From Amycolatopsis pittospori (GTDB lineage Bacteria; Actinomycetota; Actinomycetes; Mycobacteriales; Pseudonocardiaceae), in the NCBI RefSeq assembly GCF_013870525.1, contig NZ_JACBXD010000020.1:1-64000 (forward strand): a stretch of DNA of 64,000 nucleotides. Direction: 5' to 3'. Of the stretch, positions 1-8,382 are shown piece after piece. A model generated the notes under the pieces. The model was not told the DNA's origin and did no database searches. It saw nothing but the letters and a program-made list of their open reading frames with translations. Position 1 is the first letter of the stretch; every line of letters starts with the position of its first letter. Position numbers and translations under genes: made by a program.

Positions 1-1
1 C

Positions 2-796
2 CAGCACTGGGACGGCCGGACGTGGACGAATATCGAGCGCCCGAAACCGCCCGCGGGCATGGAGGGCTTCACCAGCGACATCGCCGCGTTCTCACCGAAA
101 TCGGTGTGGCTGGTCTCCTACGACTTCGACTTCGCCACCGGCAAGGCCGTCCACCATCTCGAACACTGGACCGGGAAGGCCTGGGAGAACGTCGAAATCC
201 CGATGATCGGCGCCCGCCCGCTGCAACCCACCCGGGTCACCGGCACCGGTGACGACGATCTGTGGGTCGGGGCGACCTCCGTGGCGGACGGCGGGAAGGA
301 GACGCCGTACCTGCTGCACTGGAACGGCAAGGGCTGGCGGCAGGTCGAGGTTCCGGTGCCGTCGGACTACCGCACCGGCTGGATCCTCAACCACGTCGTG
401 CCCGACGGCCGCGGCTCCGTCTACGTCGTCGGCCGGGTCAACGAATGGAACTCGACCGGGATCCCGGCCTTCGTCGACCGCTGGGACGGGCAGAAGTGGA
501 CTTCGCTGCCCGCCGTCCCGTTCGACGAGATCAACGCCGCCGCGCTCGACGGTTCCGGGAAGCTCTGGACCGCGGGTTGGATGCCCGGTGACGGGCACGT
601 CCTGATGTCGGCCTGGAACGGGACCGAGTGGCGGAAGGACGTCCTTCCGCCGGAGGTGGCGAAGACGGCCGAGGGCAGTTCGATCCTCGGGTTCGCCGCC
701 GTGCCCGGGACCGCGGGCATGCTGACGTCGGGGCTCGGCAGTTCGAGCGGGCTCGGGAGCACTTGGGGCGTTCTCGCCTCGCTCGGCTGGCACTGA
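2..796 (+). CDS. beta-propeller-like secreted protein, C-terminal part
   Basis: The gene enters from the left edge and only its C-terminal 264 residues are visible; the frame is open from base 2. The protein carries repeated W-x-G-x-x-W blades (WDGRTW, WTGKAW, WNGKGW, WDGQKW, WNGTEW) spaced about 45-60 residues apart, as in bacterial beta-propeller/Kelch-like exported proteins. It ends LASLGWH. No catalytic motif is visible, so binding to a ligand or cell-wall component is only an inference. The N-terminus, where a signal peptide would be, is outside the window. A perfect 24-bp-arm palindrome follows the stop by 4 bases and is the likely terminator. Confidence 0.75.
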   Translation, partial: QHWDGRTWTNIERPKPPAGMEGFTSDIAAFSPKSVWLVSYDFDFATGKAVHHLEHWTGKAWENVEIPMIGARPLQPTRVTGTGDDDLWVGATSVADGGKETPYLLHWNGKGWRQVEVPVPSDYRTGWILNHVVPDGRGSVYVVGRVNEWNSTGIPAFVDRWDGQKWTSLPAVPFDEINAAALDGSGKLWTAGWMPGDGHVLMSAWNGTEWRKDVLPPEVAKTAEGSSILGFAAVPGTAGMLTSGLGSSSGLGSTWGVLASLGWH

Positions 797-800
797 CCAT

Positions 801-853
801 GTACGTGAAGGCCCCTTCATTGCGCCTAACGCAATGAAGGGGCCTTCACGTAC
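801..853. terminator. long perfect palindrome, bidirectional terminator candidate
   Basis: Perfect inverted repeat with 24-bp arms (801-824 and 830-853) and a 5-base loop cctaa, between the convergent ends of the propeller gene and the PAC2 gene. It contains the word GAAGGCCCCTTCATTGCG, shared with palindromes at 6848-6892 and 47469-47507. There is no T-tract. Confidence 0.7.
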
Positions 854-861
854 TTCGAGGG

Positions 862-1788
862 CTAACGCTCGGGGTTCGTGCCGCCGTAGCTGTCGGGGTC
901 GGCGAGATAGCGCTCGAACTGGTTGCCCAGCTCCTCCGCGGTCGGCATATGCTCGACCGACTCCGCGAGCAGGCTCTCCTTGCCGGACGCCTCCATGAAC
1001 GTGTCGTACTGCCGCTCCAGCGCGCGCACGACGTCGGCGACCTTCTCCGACTCGGCGACCTGGCGGTCGATCTCGGCGTCGGCCTCGCGCGAGGCCTCCC
1101 GCAGATCCCCGTCCGGCAGGTTCAGCCCGGTCGCCCTGGCGACCGCCTCCAGCAGGTGCAGCGCCGAACTCGGGTACGTCGACTCCGCCAGGTAGTGCGG
1201 CACGTGCGCGGCGAATCCGGCGGCGTCGTGCCCCCACTCGCCGAACCGGAACTCCAGGAGTCCGGCGATGCTGCCCGGCACCTGCATCCGGTTGGGCAGG
1301 GGCCGGTGCTCGCCGACCAGGTCGTCCCGCGTCGCGTGCGCGGTCACACCGAGCGGGCGGGTATGCGGGGCACCCATCGGGATGCCGTGGAAACCGGTGG
1401 TGAGCCGGACGTCCCAGCGTTCGACGAGCCCGCGCACGGCCGCGCAGAACCGCTCCCAGTCGTGGTCCGGCTCCGGGCCGGTGAGCAGCAGGAACGGCAC
1501 GCCGTCGGCGTCGTGCAACAGGTGGACGACCAGCTCGGGCGCGTCGTAGGCCTCCCAGCGGTCGATGGCGTAGGTCATCGTCGGGCGGCGCGAGCGGTAG
1601 TCGATGAGACGGTCGACGTCGAACCGCGCGATCACCCGGTGCTCCGAGGTGTTCAGCAGGTGCTCGGCGACGAGTTTGCCCGCGGAGCCCGCGTCCATGA
1701 ACCCGTCGAAGTAGTGCAGCAGCACGGCCCCGCCGAGGTCGGGGACGTCCGAGTCCACCTCGTACAGGTCCTCCGGGTCCAGTGCCAC
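862..1788 (-). CDS. PAC2 family protein
   Basis: About 308 residues of the PAC2 (proteasome assembly chaperone 2-like) family, widespread and conserved in actinobacteria; its biochemical role is unsettled. The family signature is near the start (LDPEDLYEVDSDVPDLGG, then FDGFMDAGSA), followed by the conserved DVDRLIDYRSRRP segment and a helical, charged C-terminus. I chose the GTG at 1788 because GGAGG lies 5 bases upstream and the protein then begins at the usual family position. An in-frame ATG at 1854 would add 22 residues without family similarity. It is divergent from the PH-domain pair and convergent with the propeller gene. Confidence 0.85.
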   Translation of the reverse strand: MALDPEDLYEVDSDVPDLGGAVLLHYFDGFMDAGSAGKLVAEHLLNTSEHRVIARFDVDRLIDYRSRRPTMTYAIDRWEAYDAPELVVHLLHDADGVPFLLLTGPEPDHDWERFCAAVRGLVERWDVRLTTGFHGIPMGAPHTRPLGVTAHATRDDLVGEHRPLPNRMQVPGSIAGLLEFRFGEWGHDAAGFAAHVPHYLAESTYPSSALHLLEAVARATGLNLPDGDLREASREADAEIDRQVAESEKVADVVRALERQYDTFMEASGKESLLAESVEHMPTAEELGNQFERYLADPDSYGGTNPER

Positions 1789-1935
1789 CAGATCCTCCAG
1801 CTTTCGTGCGTACAACCGGCCATGGGTGGCAACGCCCCGATAGGGGGTATCCATTCCGCCGACGGTGGCATCGATCCTATCGGTCCGTGACAGTCGTCGT
1901 GGGCGGTCCGCACCCGGGTGGTGCAGGCTTGTGGG

Positions 1936-2448
1936 GTGACTGAGGAGACAGCGTCCGTGGAACGGCTCAGCCTGCGCCCGCCCGCCAACCGGGTCAGCCG
2001 CCGGGCCATCGGCTACTGGACGGTCTGGGCCGCGGTCGGCTGGGCGGTGCTCATCGGCGTCCAGACGGTGTTCGTGCTCACGAGCGACGACCCGCCCACT
2101 TGGCTCACCGTGACGCTGACGATCTCGTGTGTACTCGCGCCGCTGCATCTGCTGGTGATGCCGCAATGGCGCTACCGGATCCACCGCTGGGAGGTCACCG
2201 GCGAGGCCGTGTACATCCAGGAAGGCTGGCTCAAGCAGGAGTGGCGGATCGCGCCGATCTCGCGGATCCAGACCGTCGACATCGAGCGCGACCCGGTCGA
2301 GCAGCTGTTCCGGCTGGCGACGATCACCGTGACGACGGCGTCGGCCGCGGGACCGGTGAAGATCGCCGGCCTCGACCGCACCGAAGCGCTGGCGCTGGCC
2401 GCGGAACTCACGAAGACCACCCAGTCGACCACCGGCGACGCGACATGA
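1936..2448 (+). CDS. PH domain-containing membrane protein (YdbS-like)
   Basis: A 170-residue protein with two N-terminal membrane segments (about residues 24-45 and 52-70) followed by a bacterial PH (bPH2/DUF304) domain (WRYRIHRWEVTGEAVY, then APISRIQTVDIERDPVEQLF). The matching B. subtilis pair YdbS/YdbT affects sensitivity to antimicrobial peptides; the function here is unknown. Start options are GTG codons at 1918, 1921 and 1936. I favour 1936 because it gives the usual family N-terminus (MTEETASVERLSLRPP). Its stop overlaps the next gene's start as ATGA, so the pair is translationally coupled. Confidence 0.85.
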   Translation: MTEETASVERLSLRPPANRVSRRAIGYWTVWAAVGWAVLIGVQTVFVLTSDDPPTWLTVTLTISCVLAPLHLLVMPQWRYRIHRWEVTGEAVYIQEGWLKQEWRIAPISRIQTVDIERDPVEQLFRLATITVTTASAAGPVKIAGLDRTEALALAAELTKTTQSTTGDAT

Positions 2449-3965
2449 CCACCGACGTGGCGCTGGAAGCCGAACTGGAGCAATGGCATCGCCTCGACCG
2501 CCGGATGCTGCTGATCCGGCCGGTGCTCGACGTCGTCAAATCGCTCCCGGTGCTGATCGGGACGGTGATCCTCGGCCGCGGCAACGGCTGGGAGTGGTTC
2601 GGGCTGGGCATCACCGCGCTGACCGTGTTCGTCGGCGTGTCGCACGTCCTCACCTCGCGCTACCGCGTCACCGGCGGCCAGGTCGAATGGACCACGGGTC
2701 TGTTGCTGCGCAAGCATCGCGCGATCCCGCTGGACCGCGTCCGCACGGTCGACGTCACCTCCGAGCCGAAGCACCGCCTGTTCTCCCTCAGCGCCGTGCG
2801 CATCGGCACCGGACGGCATTCGCACGGCCAGGGCGCGGGCGGCGACCAACTCGTGCTCGACGCCGTCAGCCGGACCGAGGCGCACCGGCTGCGCACGGTC
2901 CTCCTGCACCGCAAGGAAGTCGACGTCGCCGAGACCGCGCCGCCGCCGGAACAGGTGGTGGCGGAGGTGGACCGGAAATGGCTGCGGTACGCGCCGTTCA
3001 CACTGTCCGGGCTCGCCGTGGTGGGCGCGGTGTTCGCCGCCGTCTGGCATTTCGCGCACCAGCTGCACATCGACCCGGTGAGCGTCGGCCCGCTGCGGGA
3101 TCTCATGGACGACCTCGCGAACACCGCGGTGTGGCTGATCGTCGTCGTCGCGGCGGTCGCGCTGCTGGTGGTCGTCTCGCTGCTTTCCGTCGGCGGATAC
3201 GTGCTCTCGTTCTGGAACTTCCGGCTCACCCGCGAAACGGAAGGCACCCTGCACGTCCGGCGCGGGCTGATCACCACGCGTTCGGTTTCCATCGAAGAGG
3301 ACCGGCTTCGCGGCGTCGAGGTGAAGGAACCGCTGCCGCTGCGGATCGCGGGCGGGGCACGGCTCACCGCGATCGCGGGTGGGCTGCGCGAAGGCAAGGG
3401 CGGTGACAAGGGCGGCGGTCTCCTGCTGCCGCCCGCGCCCGTCGGCCGGGTCCACGAAGTCGCGGCCGAGGTGCTGCGGGAGAACTTCGACCCGGCCACC
3501 GTGCCGCTGAACCGGCATCCGCGGCGAGCGCTGACCCGGCGGCTCACCCGCGCCGTCGGCGGCGTGCTGGTCCTCGCGGCCGCGCTGTTCGGTCTGGCGT
3601 GGATCGATTTCCTGCCCTGGTGGATGTGGCAGGTCGCGCTCGGCCTGGTGCCGCTCGCGGCGCTCGTCGGCTGGGACCGCTACCGCAACCTCGGTCACGC
3701 GATCGTCGGGCGGTACCTGGTCAGCCGTTCCGGTTCGCTGGCGCGGGCGACGGTGGCGATCCGGCGCGAGGGGCTCACCGGGATCGTCGTCAGCCGCTCG
3801 TTCTTCCAGCGCCGCGGCGGGCTGATCACCGTGACCGCCCCGATCGCCGCGGGCAAGGGCGCCTACGCGGTGATCGACGTCGGCGAATCGGACGGGCTGG
3901 CGATGGCGGAGCAGGCCGCACCCGGTCTGCTCACACCGTTCCTCCGGCGGACGGCTCAGCGGTAG
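2445..3965 (+). CDS. PH domain-containing membrane protein, multi-domain (YdbT-like)
   Basis: A 506-residue partner of the upstream PH protein. Several bPH2 domains alternate with pairs of membrane helices: helices near residues 28-65, a PH domain (YRVTGGQVEW to about 150), helices near 185-265, a second PH domain (TRSVSIEEDRLRGVEVKEP), further helices near 365-405, and a third PH-like stretch to the C-terminus. This is the layout of the YdbT family. The start overlaps the upstream stop as ATGA. The last 10 bases overlap the convergent SDR gene. Confidence 0.85.
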   Translation: MTTDVALEAELEQWHRLDRRMLLIRPVLDVVKSLPVLIGTVILGRGNGWEWFGLGITALTVFVGVSHVLTSRYRVTGGQVEWTTGLLLRKHRAIPLDRVRTVDVTSEPKHRLFSLSAVRIGTGRHSHGQGAGGDQLVLDAVSRTEAHRLRTVLLHRKEVDVAETAPPPEQVVAEVDRKWLRYAPFTLSGLAVVGAVFAAVWHFAHQLHIDPVSVGPLRDLMDDLANTAVWLIVVVAAVALLVVVSLLSVGGYVLSFWNFRLTRETEGTLHVRRGLITTRSVSIEEDRLRGVEVKEPLPLRIAGGARLTAIAGGLREGKGGDKGGGLLLPPAPVGRVHEVAAEVLRENFDPATVPLNRHPRRALTRRLTRAVGGVLVLAAALFGLAWIDFLPWWMWQVALGLVPLAALVGWDRYRNLGHAIVGRYLVSRSGSLARATVAIRREGLTGIVVSRSFFQRRGGLITVTAPIAAGKGAYAVIDVGESDGLAMAEQAAPGLLTPFLRRTAQR

Positions 3966-4864
3966 CCGGTGACGTCCGCCGGCTTGCCCGGATCCTGGAC
4001 CTCGACGAGATACCGCCAGCAATCGGGACGGCTGCCGTCGAGGTCGGTGAAACCGTAATCCTTCGCCAATTCGCCGCTGGACACCGATTTCCCGTTCCAG
4101 CGGGCCACTTCGGGGTCGGCGGCCAGTGCGGCGACCGCACGGCCGACGAACGCCGGGCTTTCAGAAATGGCGAAATGCGGCTGCACCTTCGTCGCGTCCC
4201 GCCAATTCTCTTCGGTGACCTGATAGGCGTCGAGCATCGCTTCCGAACGCAGCCATCCCGGCGTGACCGCCACCGCGGTACCGCCATGCGGTTCCAATTC
4301 GTGTGCGAGCGCGAAGGCCATCCGGTTCACCGCCGTCTTGGCGAGATCGTAGAAGAACGAAACCCGGTAGTTCTCCGAGTTGTACGCGGTGGTCCCGTCG
4401 TTGACCTCGATCACCAGCGCGCCCGGTTTCCCGATCATGAGCGGGAGCGCGAAATGACTGGTGATGGCATGGGTGTCGATCGCCAGGCGCAGCGTCCGCA
4501 ATCCGGTGTCCAAAGTGGATTCCCAGACCGTCTTGCTCCATTCGATGGGCGCGCCGTAGATGTCGTTGACCAGGATGTCGAGCGCGCCCTGTTCGGCGTC
4601 GATCCGGGCCACCAGCTCGCGAACCTCGTCCGCCACCAAGTGATCCACGCCGACCGCGATCCCGTTCCCACCCGCCTCGTCGACGAGTGCCGCGGTCTCC
4701 TCGATCGTCTCCGGCCGATTCATTTCCGATCTTTTCGAAGCCGTGCTGCGACCGGTCACGTAAACGGTCGCCCCGGCGGCCCCCAGCCTCACCGCTATTC
4801 CACGCCCGGCACCGCGAGTCGCTCCGGAGACCAAGGCGATCTTGCCTGCCAATGGCTTCTCCAT
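3956..4864 (-). CDS. SDR family oxidoreductase
   Basis: A 302-residue short-chain dehydrogenase/reductase with the Rossmann nucleotide-binding glycine motif (SGATRGAGRGIA, residues 14-25) and the catalytic Tyr-x3-Lys (FFYDLAK). The usual NNAG is replaced by NDIYG, and the loop ahead of the active site is long, with a polar YNSENYR segment. The Arg-rich VTGRSTASKR after the second beta strand suggests NADP(H). The substrate is unknown. It is transcribed divergently from an IclR regulator, which is the obvious candidate for its control. Confidence 0.85.
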   Translation of the reverse strand: MEKPLAGKIALVSGATRGAGRGIAVRLGAAGATVYVTGRSTASKRSEMNRPETIEETAALVDEAGGNGIAVGVDHLVADEVRELVARIDAEQGALDILVNDIYGAPIEWSKTVWESTLDTGLRTLRLAIDTHAITSHFALPLMIGKPGALVIEVNDGTTAYNSENYRVSFFYDLAKTAVNRMAFALAHELEPHGGTAVAVTPGWLRSEAMLDAYQVTEENWRDATKVQPHFAISESPAFVGRAVAALAADPEVARWNGKSVSSGELAKDYGFTDLDGSRPDCWRYLVEVQDPGKPADVTGYR

Positions 4865-4898
4865 GATCCGAACCTAGCAAGAAGTCCGCTTGTTCATG

Positions 4899-4933
4899 GA
4901 CCAAAGACCCTGGTCGCTAATTCACACAATGTG
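4899..4933. promoter_or_regulatory. divergent promoter region with small inverted repeats
   Basis: The 112-bp region between the SDR and IclR genes holds a GACCA...TGGTC inverted repeat (4899-4915, 7-base spacer) and CACA-A-TGTG (4925-4933). Either could be an IclR operator half-site pair, but both are short. The evidence is positional only. Confidence 0.25.
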
Positions 4934-4976
4934 CTACTTTCTTGACTCTTCGTGATTGCCCCGGCGAGAGGTCGAG

Positions 4977-5756
4977 ATGACGCCTGCCGCACGATCCCTG
5001 GACAGCACCGCTCCCCCGAAACGCACGCCCGGCGCCAGCAGCTCACGCAAAGTACTGCAGCTGCTGCTTTCGTTCTCCGAACGCCGTTCGGACGCGAGCG
5101 TCGCCGAACTCGCCGCGATGATCGGCACCCCGGTCGCCACGACGTACCGCTATGTGGCACTGCTGAAGGAACTCCAGCTTCTCGAAGAGGGCAAGACCGG
5201 CCGCTACCACGTGACGAGCCAGGTGATGCCGCTCGCGCGGGCCGCGCAGCTGGCCAACGACCTGGCCCGGCTGGCGCGCCCCACGATGGAGGAGGCCGCA
5301 CGCGACCTCGGCGAGACCGTCCTGCTGTTCCAGCATTTCGGTGACGCCGCGGTCTGCGCGGACCGGGTCGAATGCGAACGCGCGATGCGGTTCACCTTCC
5401 AGCCTGGCCATTCCGTCCCGCTCGGCGCGGGCGCGTCCGGCAAGATGCTGCTCGCCATGCTGCCGGAGGGCGAACGCGAAAGGCGGCTTTCGACGATCGT
5501 CCAGCATCGCGGGCCGAGCGTGCGGGAAGAGGTCAAACGCGCCGGTATCAACCGGTATTCGGTCAGCTGGGGCGAACTGGACGACGGCGTCTGGTCGTGT
5601 TCGGTGCCGATCCCGAGCCCCGGGCACCGGCCCGCGGTCCTGAGCCTGGCCGCCCCGGCGACCCGGATCGGCGACGACGCGAAACGGGCCGCCATCGTGG
5701 CGCTGCAGTCGTACGCGGGCAGGATCCACCGGGCCGTTTCGTCGTTTTCCCTCTGA
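4977..5756 (+). CDS. IclR family transcriptional regulator
   Basis: A 259-residue regulator with a winged helix-turn-helix at about residues 21-85 (SSSRKVLQLLLSFSERR, then VAELAAMIGTPVATTYRYV) and an IclR effector-binding domain from about 95 to the end (FQPGHSVPLGAGASGKMLLAM). IclR proteins usually sense small organic acids or aromatics and control adjacent catabolic genes. I start at ATG 4977, preceded by AGAGG 5 bases upstream, rather than at an in-frame codon 21 bases earlier. The divergent SDR is the likely target. Confidence 0.9.
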   Translation: MTPAARSLDSTAPPKRTPGASSSRKVLQLLLSFSERRSDASVAELAAMIGTPVATTYRYVALLKELQLLEEGKTGRYHVTSQVMPLARAAQLANDLARLARPTMEEAARDLGETVLLFQHFGDAAVCADRVECERAMRFTFQPGHSVPLGAGASGKMLLAMLPEGERERRLSTIVQHRGPSVREEVKRAGINRYSVSWGELDDGVWSCSVPIPSPGHRPAVLSLAAPATRIGDDAKRAAIVALQSYAGRIHRAVSSFSL

Positions 5757-5808
5757 CGCGGCGGTAAATCGCGCGCTTTCGCTTCGCTGGCCGGGTAGAA
5801 CTCGATCC

Positions 5809-6303
5809 GTGATCCGACCCGCCACCTCAGCAGACCTGCCCCGGCTCCAGGACATCGAGCGCGCGGCGGGCGAACCGTTCCGCGCGCTCGGCATGGCCGC
5901 GATCGCCGACGACGACCCGCCTTCGATCGCGGACCTCGCGGCCTACCGGAACGCGGGCCGCGCCTGGGTCTTCGACGACGGCGACGGACCGGTGGCGTAC
6001 CTGCTCGCCGACGTCGTCGACGGCCACGGCCACGTCGAGCAGGTGTCCGTCCACCCGGACCGCGCCCGGCAGGGCCTCGGCCGCCGGCTGATCGAGCACG
6101 CCGCCGAGTGGGCGACGCGCGAAGGCCTCGCGGGGCTGACGCTGACGACGTACGCCGAGGTGCCGTGGAACGCGCCGTACTACGCCCGGCTCGGCTTCGC
6201 GACCCTCGGCGAGGAGGAGCTCACCGACGGCCTTCGAACCATCCGAGCCCACGAAATCGCCCGTGGCCTGGACGCTTGGCCGAGGGTGACTATGCGGCGA
6301 TAA
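5809..6303 (+). CDS. GNAT family N-acetyltransferase
   Basis: A 164-residue GNAT acetyltransferase starting at GTG. Acetyl-CoA-binding motif A is clear (VEQVSVHPDRARQGLGRRL, residues 77-94), followed by the beta5/alpha4 segment PYYARLGF. The substrate cannot be told from sequence. It stands alone, 52 bp after the IclR gene. The start of the next gene's SOS-type control region lies only 31 bases past its stop. Confidence 0.88.
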   Translation: MIRPATSADLPRLQDIERAAGEPFRALGMAAIADDDPPSIADLAAYRNAGRAWVFDDGDGPVAYLLADVVDGHGHVEQVSVHPDRARQGLGRRLIEHAAEWATREGLAGLTLTTYAEVPWNAPYYARLGFATLGEEELTDGLRTIRAHEIARGLDAWPRVTMRR

Positions 6304-6334
6304 CCCTGACGGGGGGTTCGGTTGGCGGCACCTC

Positions 6335-6350
6335 TCGAACGTGTGTTCTA
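6335..6350 (+). promoter_or_regulatory. LexA-binding (SOS) box
   Basis: TCGAACgtgtGTTCTA matches the actinobacterial SOS box TCGAAC-N4-GTTCGA at 11 of 12 fixed positions. A -10-like TACTGT (6349-6354) overlaps its right edge, so bound LexA would block transcription of the small gene at 6414. Confidence 0.65.
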
Positions 6351-6358
6351 CTGTCGAC

Positions 6359-6392
6359 GCCGGCCCCGGAGGGGGAAGCTCCGCGGGCCGGC
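6359..6392 (+). promoter_or_regulatory. GC-rich hairpin in the 5' leader
   Basis: GCCGGCCC (6359-6366) pairs with GGGCCGGC (6385-6392), and inside it CGGAG (6367-6371) pairs with CTCCG (6379-6383), leaving a 7-base loop. It sits between the predicted promoter and the ribosome-binding site of the 64-residue protein and could act as an mRNA-stabilising or attenuating leader. Confidence 0.5.
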
Positions 6393-6413
6393 ACTCGACT
6401 TCAGGAGGCACGA

Positions 6414-6608
6414 ATGGCGGTCAAGATCACCCATCTCACCAATGGCCAGCAGGTGCGCTTCGCCAACGCGGACGGCGCCCGGCGCTACGCCGAGATCATC
6501 GGTGGCGGCGTCGACAAGTGGCAGTTCACCGTGGTCAGCGGATATGAGTTCCCGGAATTGTCGGGGCGGGTGGTTAATGTGCCGGTATGGCCTCTGACCT
6601 CCAGGTGA
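6414..6608 (+). CDS. small hypothetical protein, candidate SOS-regulated
   Basis: A 64-residue protein that I cannot assign to a family. It begins MAVKITHLTNGQQVRFANAD, with an ideal AGGAGG at 6403-6408, 5 bases before the ATG. It is soluble and without cysteines, and has two Trp and an aromatic Tyr/Phe cluster in the second half (DKWQF, GYEFPEL, VPVWPL). It has its own promoter region with a LexA box and a strong leader hairpin. LexA control suggests induction after DNA damage; that is inference from the box alone. Good start signals and its own control region argue that it is a real gene. Confidence 0.7.
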   Translation: MAVKITHLTNGQQVRFANADGARRYAEIIGGGVDKWQFTVVSGYEFPELSGRVVNVPVWPLTSR

Positions 6609-6706
6609 CACCTCGCGGTGCGAAGTTCCCGCACCGCGGCGACCAAGGACCGTCCGCGTGGATCGCCCTCGCGGACCCCGAGGGCGACGCACTCTGCCTC
6701 ACCTGA
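6587..6706 (+). pseudogene. remnant of a VOC/glyoxalase-like protein C-terminus
   Basis: A 39-codon frame after an in-frame TAA at 6575 encodes SAWIALADPEGDALCLT at its end. This closely resembles the last strand of actinobacterial VOC/glyoxalase-like proteins, where LADPEGNEFC(L/V) is typical. Nothing upstream in this frame encodes the rest of the fold, so I read it as the stump of a deleted gene, now partly overlapped by the 64-residue gene. An independent micro-protein is possible. Confidence 0.45.
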
Positions 6707-6847
6707 GGCGGGCCTACTCGGGCCCGCCGCACTGGGGGTGTCATGAAGGGACCTGGTCCCGTCGGCTGATCCCTTCATGACCGAGTGCGTGGCCTTCGTG
6801 CGCGTCACACTCCGCTCCTGCTCACGTCGGACGCGGAGGTGATGACC

Positions 6848-6892
6848 TGAAGGGGCCTTTCATCGCGGAACTCGCGATGAAAGGCCCCTTCA
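6848..6892. repeat. perfect palindrome, GAAGGGGCCTT family
   Basis: 20-bp perfect arms (6848-6867 and 6873-6892) around the loop gaact. The arm contains GAAGGGGCCTTTCATCGCG, shared almost exactly with the palindrome at 47469-47507 and in part with that at 801-853. Confidence 0.8.
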
Positions 6893-6995
6893 TCGCATTC
6901 GGCACCGGGGGCGTGAGGGGCAAGTGACTTTCCTTTGCGGGGAAGGTCGACATGGCGTGTCCGCACGCCTTGGCGCCCGGCCGGCCGCGCAAGGG

Positions 6996-7048
6996 GTTGC
7001 GAAAGCCACTTTCGCAACGTTGAGGGTTGCGAAAGTGGCTTTCGCAAC
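6996..7048. repeat. nested palindrome, GTTGCGAAAG family
   Basis: 23-bp arms (6996-7018 and 7026-7048) with a 7-base loop. Each arm is itself nearly palindromic, GTTGCGAAAG...CTTTCGCAAC, so a cruciform with secondary hairpins is possible. The same 23-base arms occur at 10697-10749 with a different loop. Confidence 0.8.
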
Positions 7049-7110
7049 ACGACGCACGTCACGAACAGATCGCCGGCTTCCTCGGCGCGACCGGGACCGA
7101 TACCCGCGGC

Positions 7111-8382
7111 CTAAGCCAGCTTGTCCAAAGCCCTGGGCAAAGCGGAAGTGAGCAGATCCAGTTCGGCCTCCCCGGCGATCAGCGGCGGCGACACCGCGAT
7201 CCCCTTGGCCAGGTTCCGCACCAGGACCCCTTCGTCCCGCGCGATCCGCTGCAACCGGTTCGGCGCTCCGGGATCGGCGGCCAGGAAGTCCGCCTTCAGC
7301 TCGACGGCGGCCAGGAACCCCAGCCCAGCACGGACTTCCGCGACCAGCGGATGCGAAGTCAGGCCGGAAAGCGCGTCCGCCAACGGTTTCTCCAGTTCGC
7401 GGCCGCGCGGGATGAGCCCGTCGCGTTCGTAGATGTCCAGCGTCGCGTTCCCGGCGGCGCACGCGACCGGATGCCCCGCATAGGTCGCGCCGTGCCGTAG
7501 CACCGGCGCGCCCGGCTCGCCGGCGAAGAACGGCTCGGCCACGTGGGGCGCGACGATCAGCGCGCCCAGCGGGATCGTCCCGCCGGTGATGCCCTTCGCC
7601 GTCGTGATCATGTCCGGTTTCACGGCCCAGCGGTCGATGCCGAACCAGGTCCCGAGCCGTCCGAACGCGGCGATCACGCAGTCCGCGACGAACAGCACGC
7701 CGTGTTTGCGGCAGATTTCGGCGACCGTCTCGAGGTAGCCGTCCGGCGGCGGCAGGACACCGCCCGCGCCGATCACCGGCTCGCAGAAGAACGCCGCGAC
7801 CCGCTCCGGGCCGACGCGCTGGATCTCGGCTTCAAGCGCCTCGGCACTGTCGTACGGGATGTGGGAGACGTCGCCCGGCAGCGGCCCGAAACCCGCCGCG
7901 TTCGCCTCGATCCCGCCGACGGCCGTACCGAACCCGTGCGTGCCGTGATACCCCTGCACCCGCCCGATGACGTGCACCTTCTCCGGACGGCCGGTGTGCG
8001 CGAAATGCGATCGGGCGATCTTGACCGCGGTGTCGATGACGTCGCCGCCACCCGAACCGAAGAACACCTTCGAGCCCGGTTCCGGAGCCAGCGCGGAGAC
8101 CCGCTCGGCGAGTTTCAACGCGGGCTCGTTGGCGTTGTAGCCGAACAGGTTGTACGAATCGAGTGTCCGCAGCTGGTCCGCGACGGCCTGCGCGATCTCC
8201 TCACGCCCGTGCCCGAAGTTGGCGTACCAGAGCGACGCGGTCGCGTCGAAATACCGCTTCCCCTCGTCGTCCCAGACGTAGGAACCCTCGCCGCGGGTGA
8301 TGACCAGCCGATCGCCGTCGACCGCTCCCATGTCCGCGAAGGGGTGCCACAGCGGATTGCGCGCGGACGCCGACGACACCAT
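7111..8382 (-). CDS. PLP-dependent class III aminotransferase
   Basis: A 423-residue fold-type I aminotransferase of the class III (omega-transaminase) family. Lys263 in TTAKGITGG is the PLP Schiff-base lysine, and Asp234 (VADCVIAAFGR) is the residue that pairs with the pyridine nitrogen. Two things are unusual: the acidic residue that normally follows this Asp is Cys235, and the usual phosphate-binding GSEA is SGGGDVID (residues 110-117). It starts at ATG 8382, with AGGAGG a few bases upstream. No partner gene suggests an amino donor or acceptor. It is divergent from the alpha-galactosidase. Confidence 0.88.
   Translation of the reverse strand: MVSSASARNPLWHPFADMGAVDGDRLVITRGEGSYVWDDEGKRYFDATASLWYANFGHGREEIAQAVADQLRTLDSYNLFGYNANEPALKLAERVSALAPEPGSKVFFGSGGGDVIDTAVKIARSHFAHTGRPEKVHVIGRVQGYHGTHGFGTAVGGIEANAAGFGPLPGDVSHIPYDSAEALEAEIQRVGPERVAAFFCEPVIGAGGVLPPPDGYLETVAEICRKHGVLFVADCVIAAFGRLGTWFGIDRWAVKPDMITTAKGITGGTIPLGALIVAPHVAEPFFAGEPGAPVLRHGATYAGHPVACAAGNATLDIYERDGLIPRGRELEKPLADALSGLTSHPLVAEVRAGLGFLAAVELKADFLAADPGAPNRLQRIARDEGVLVRNLAKGIAVSPPLIAGEAELDLLTSALPRALDKLA

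Larger units (their letters stand above)
6707..7110. other. non-coding stretch with three palindromes
   Basis: No credible gene on either strand. It holds inverted repeats at 6740-6781 (12-bp arms GTCATGAAGGGA/TCCCTTCATGAC, 18-base loop), 6848-6892 and 6996-7048. The rest is GC-rich spacer. Confidence 0.7.

Noticed and set aside
1789..1854. Upstream ATG start for the PAC2 protein
   Set aside because: The added 22 residues are not family-like and the GTG at 1788 has a well-placed GGAGG.
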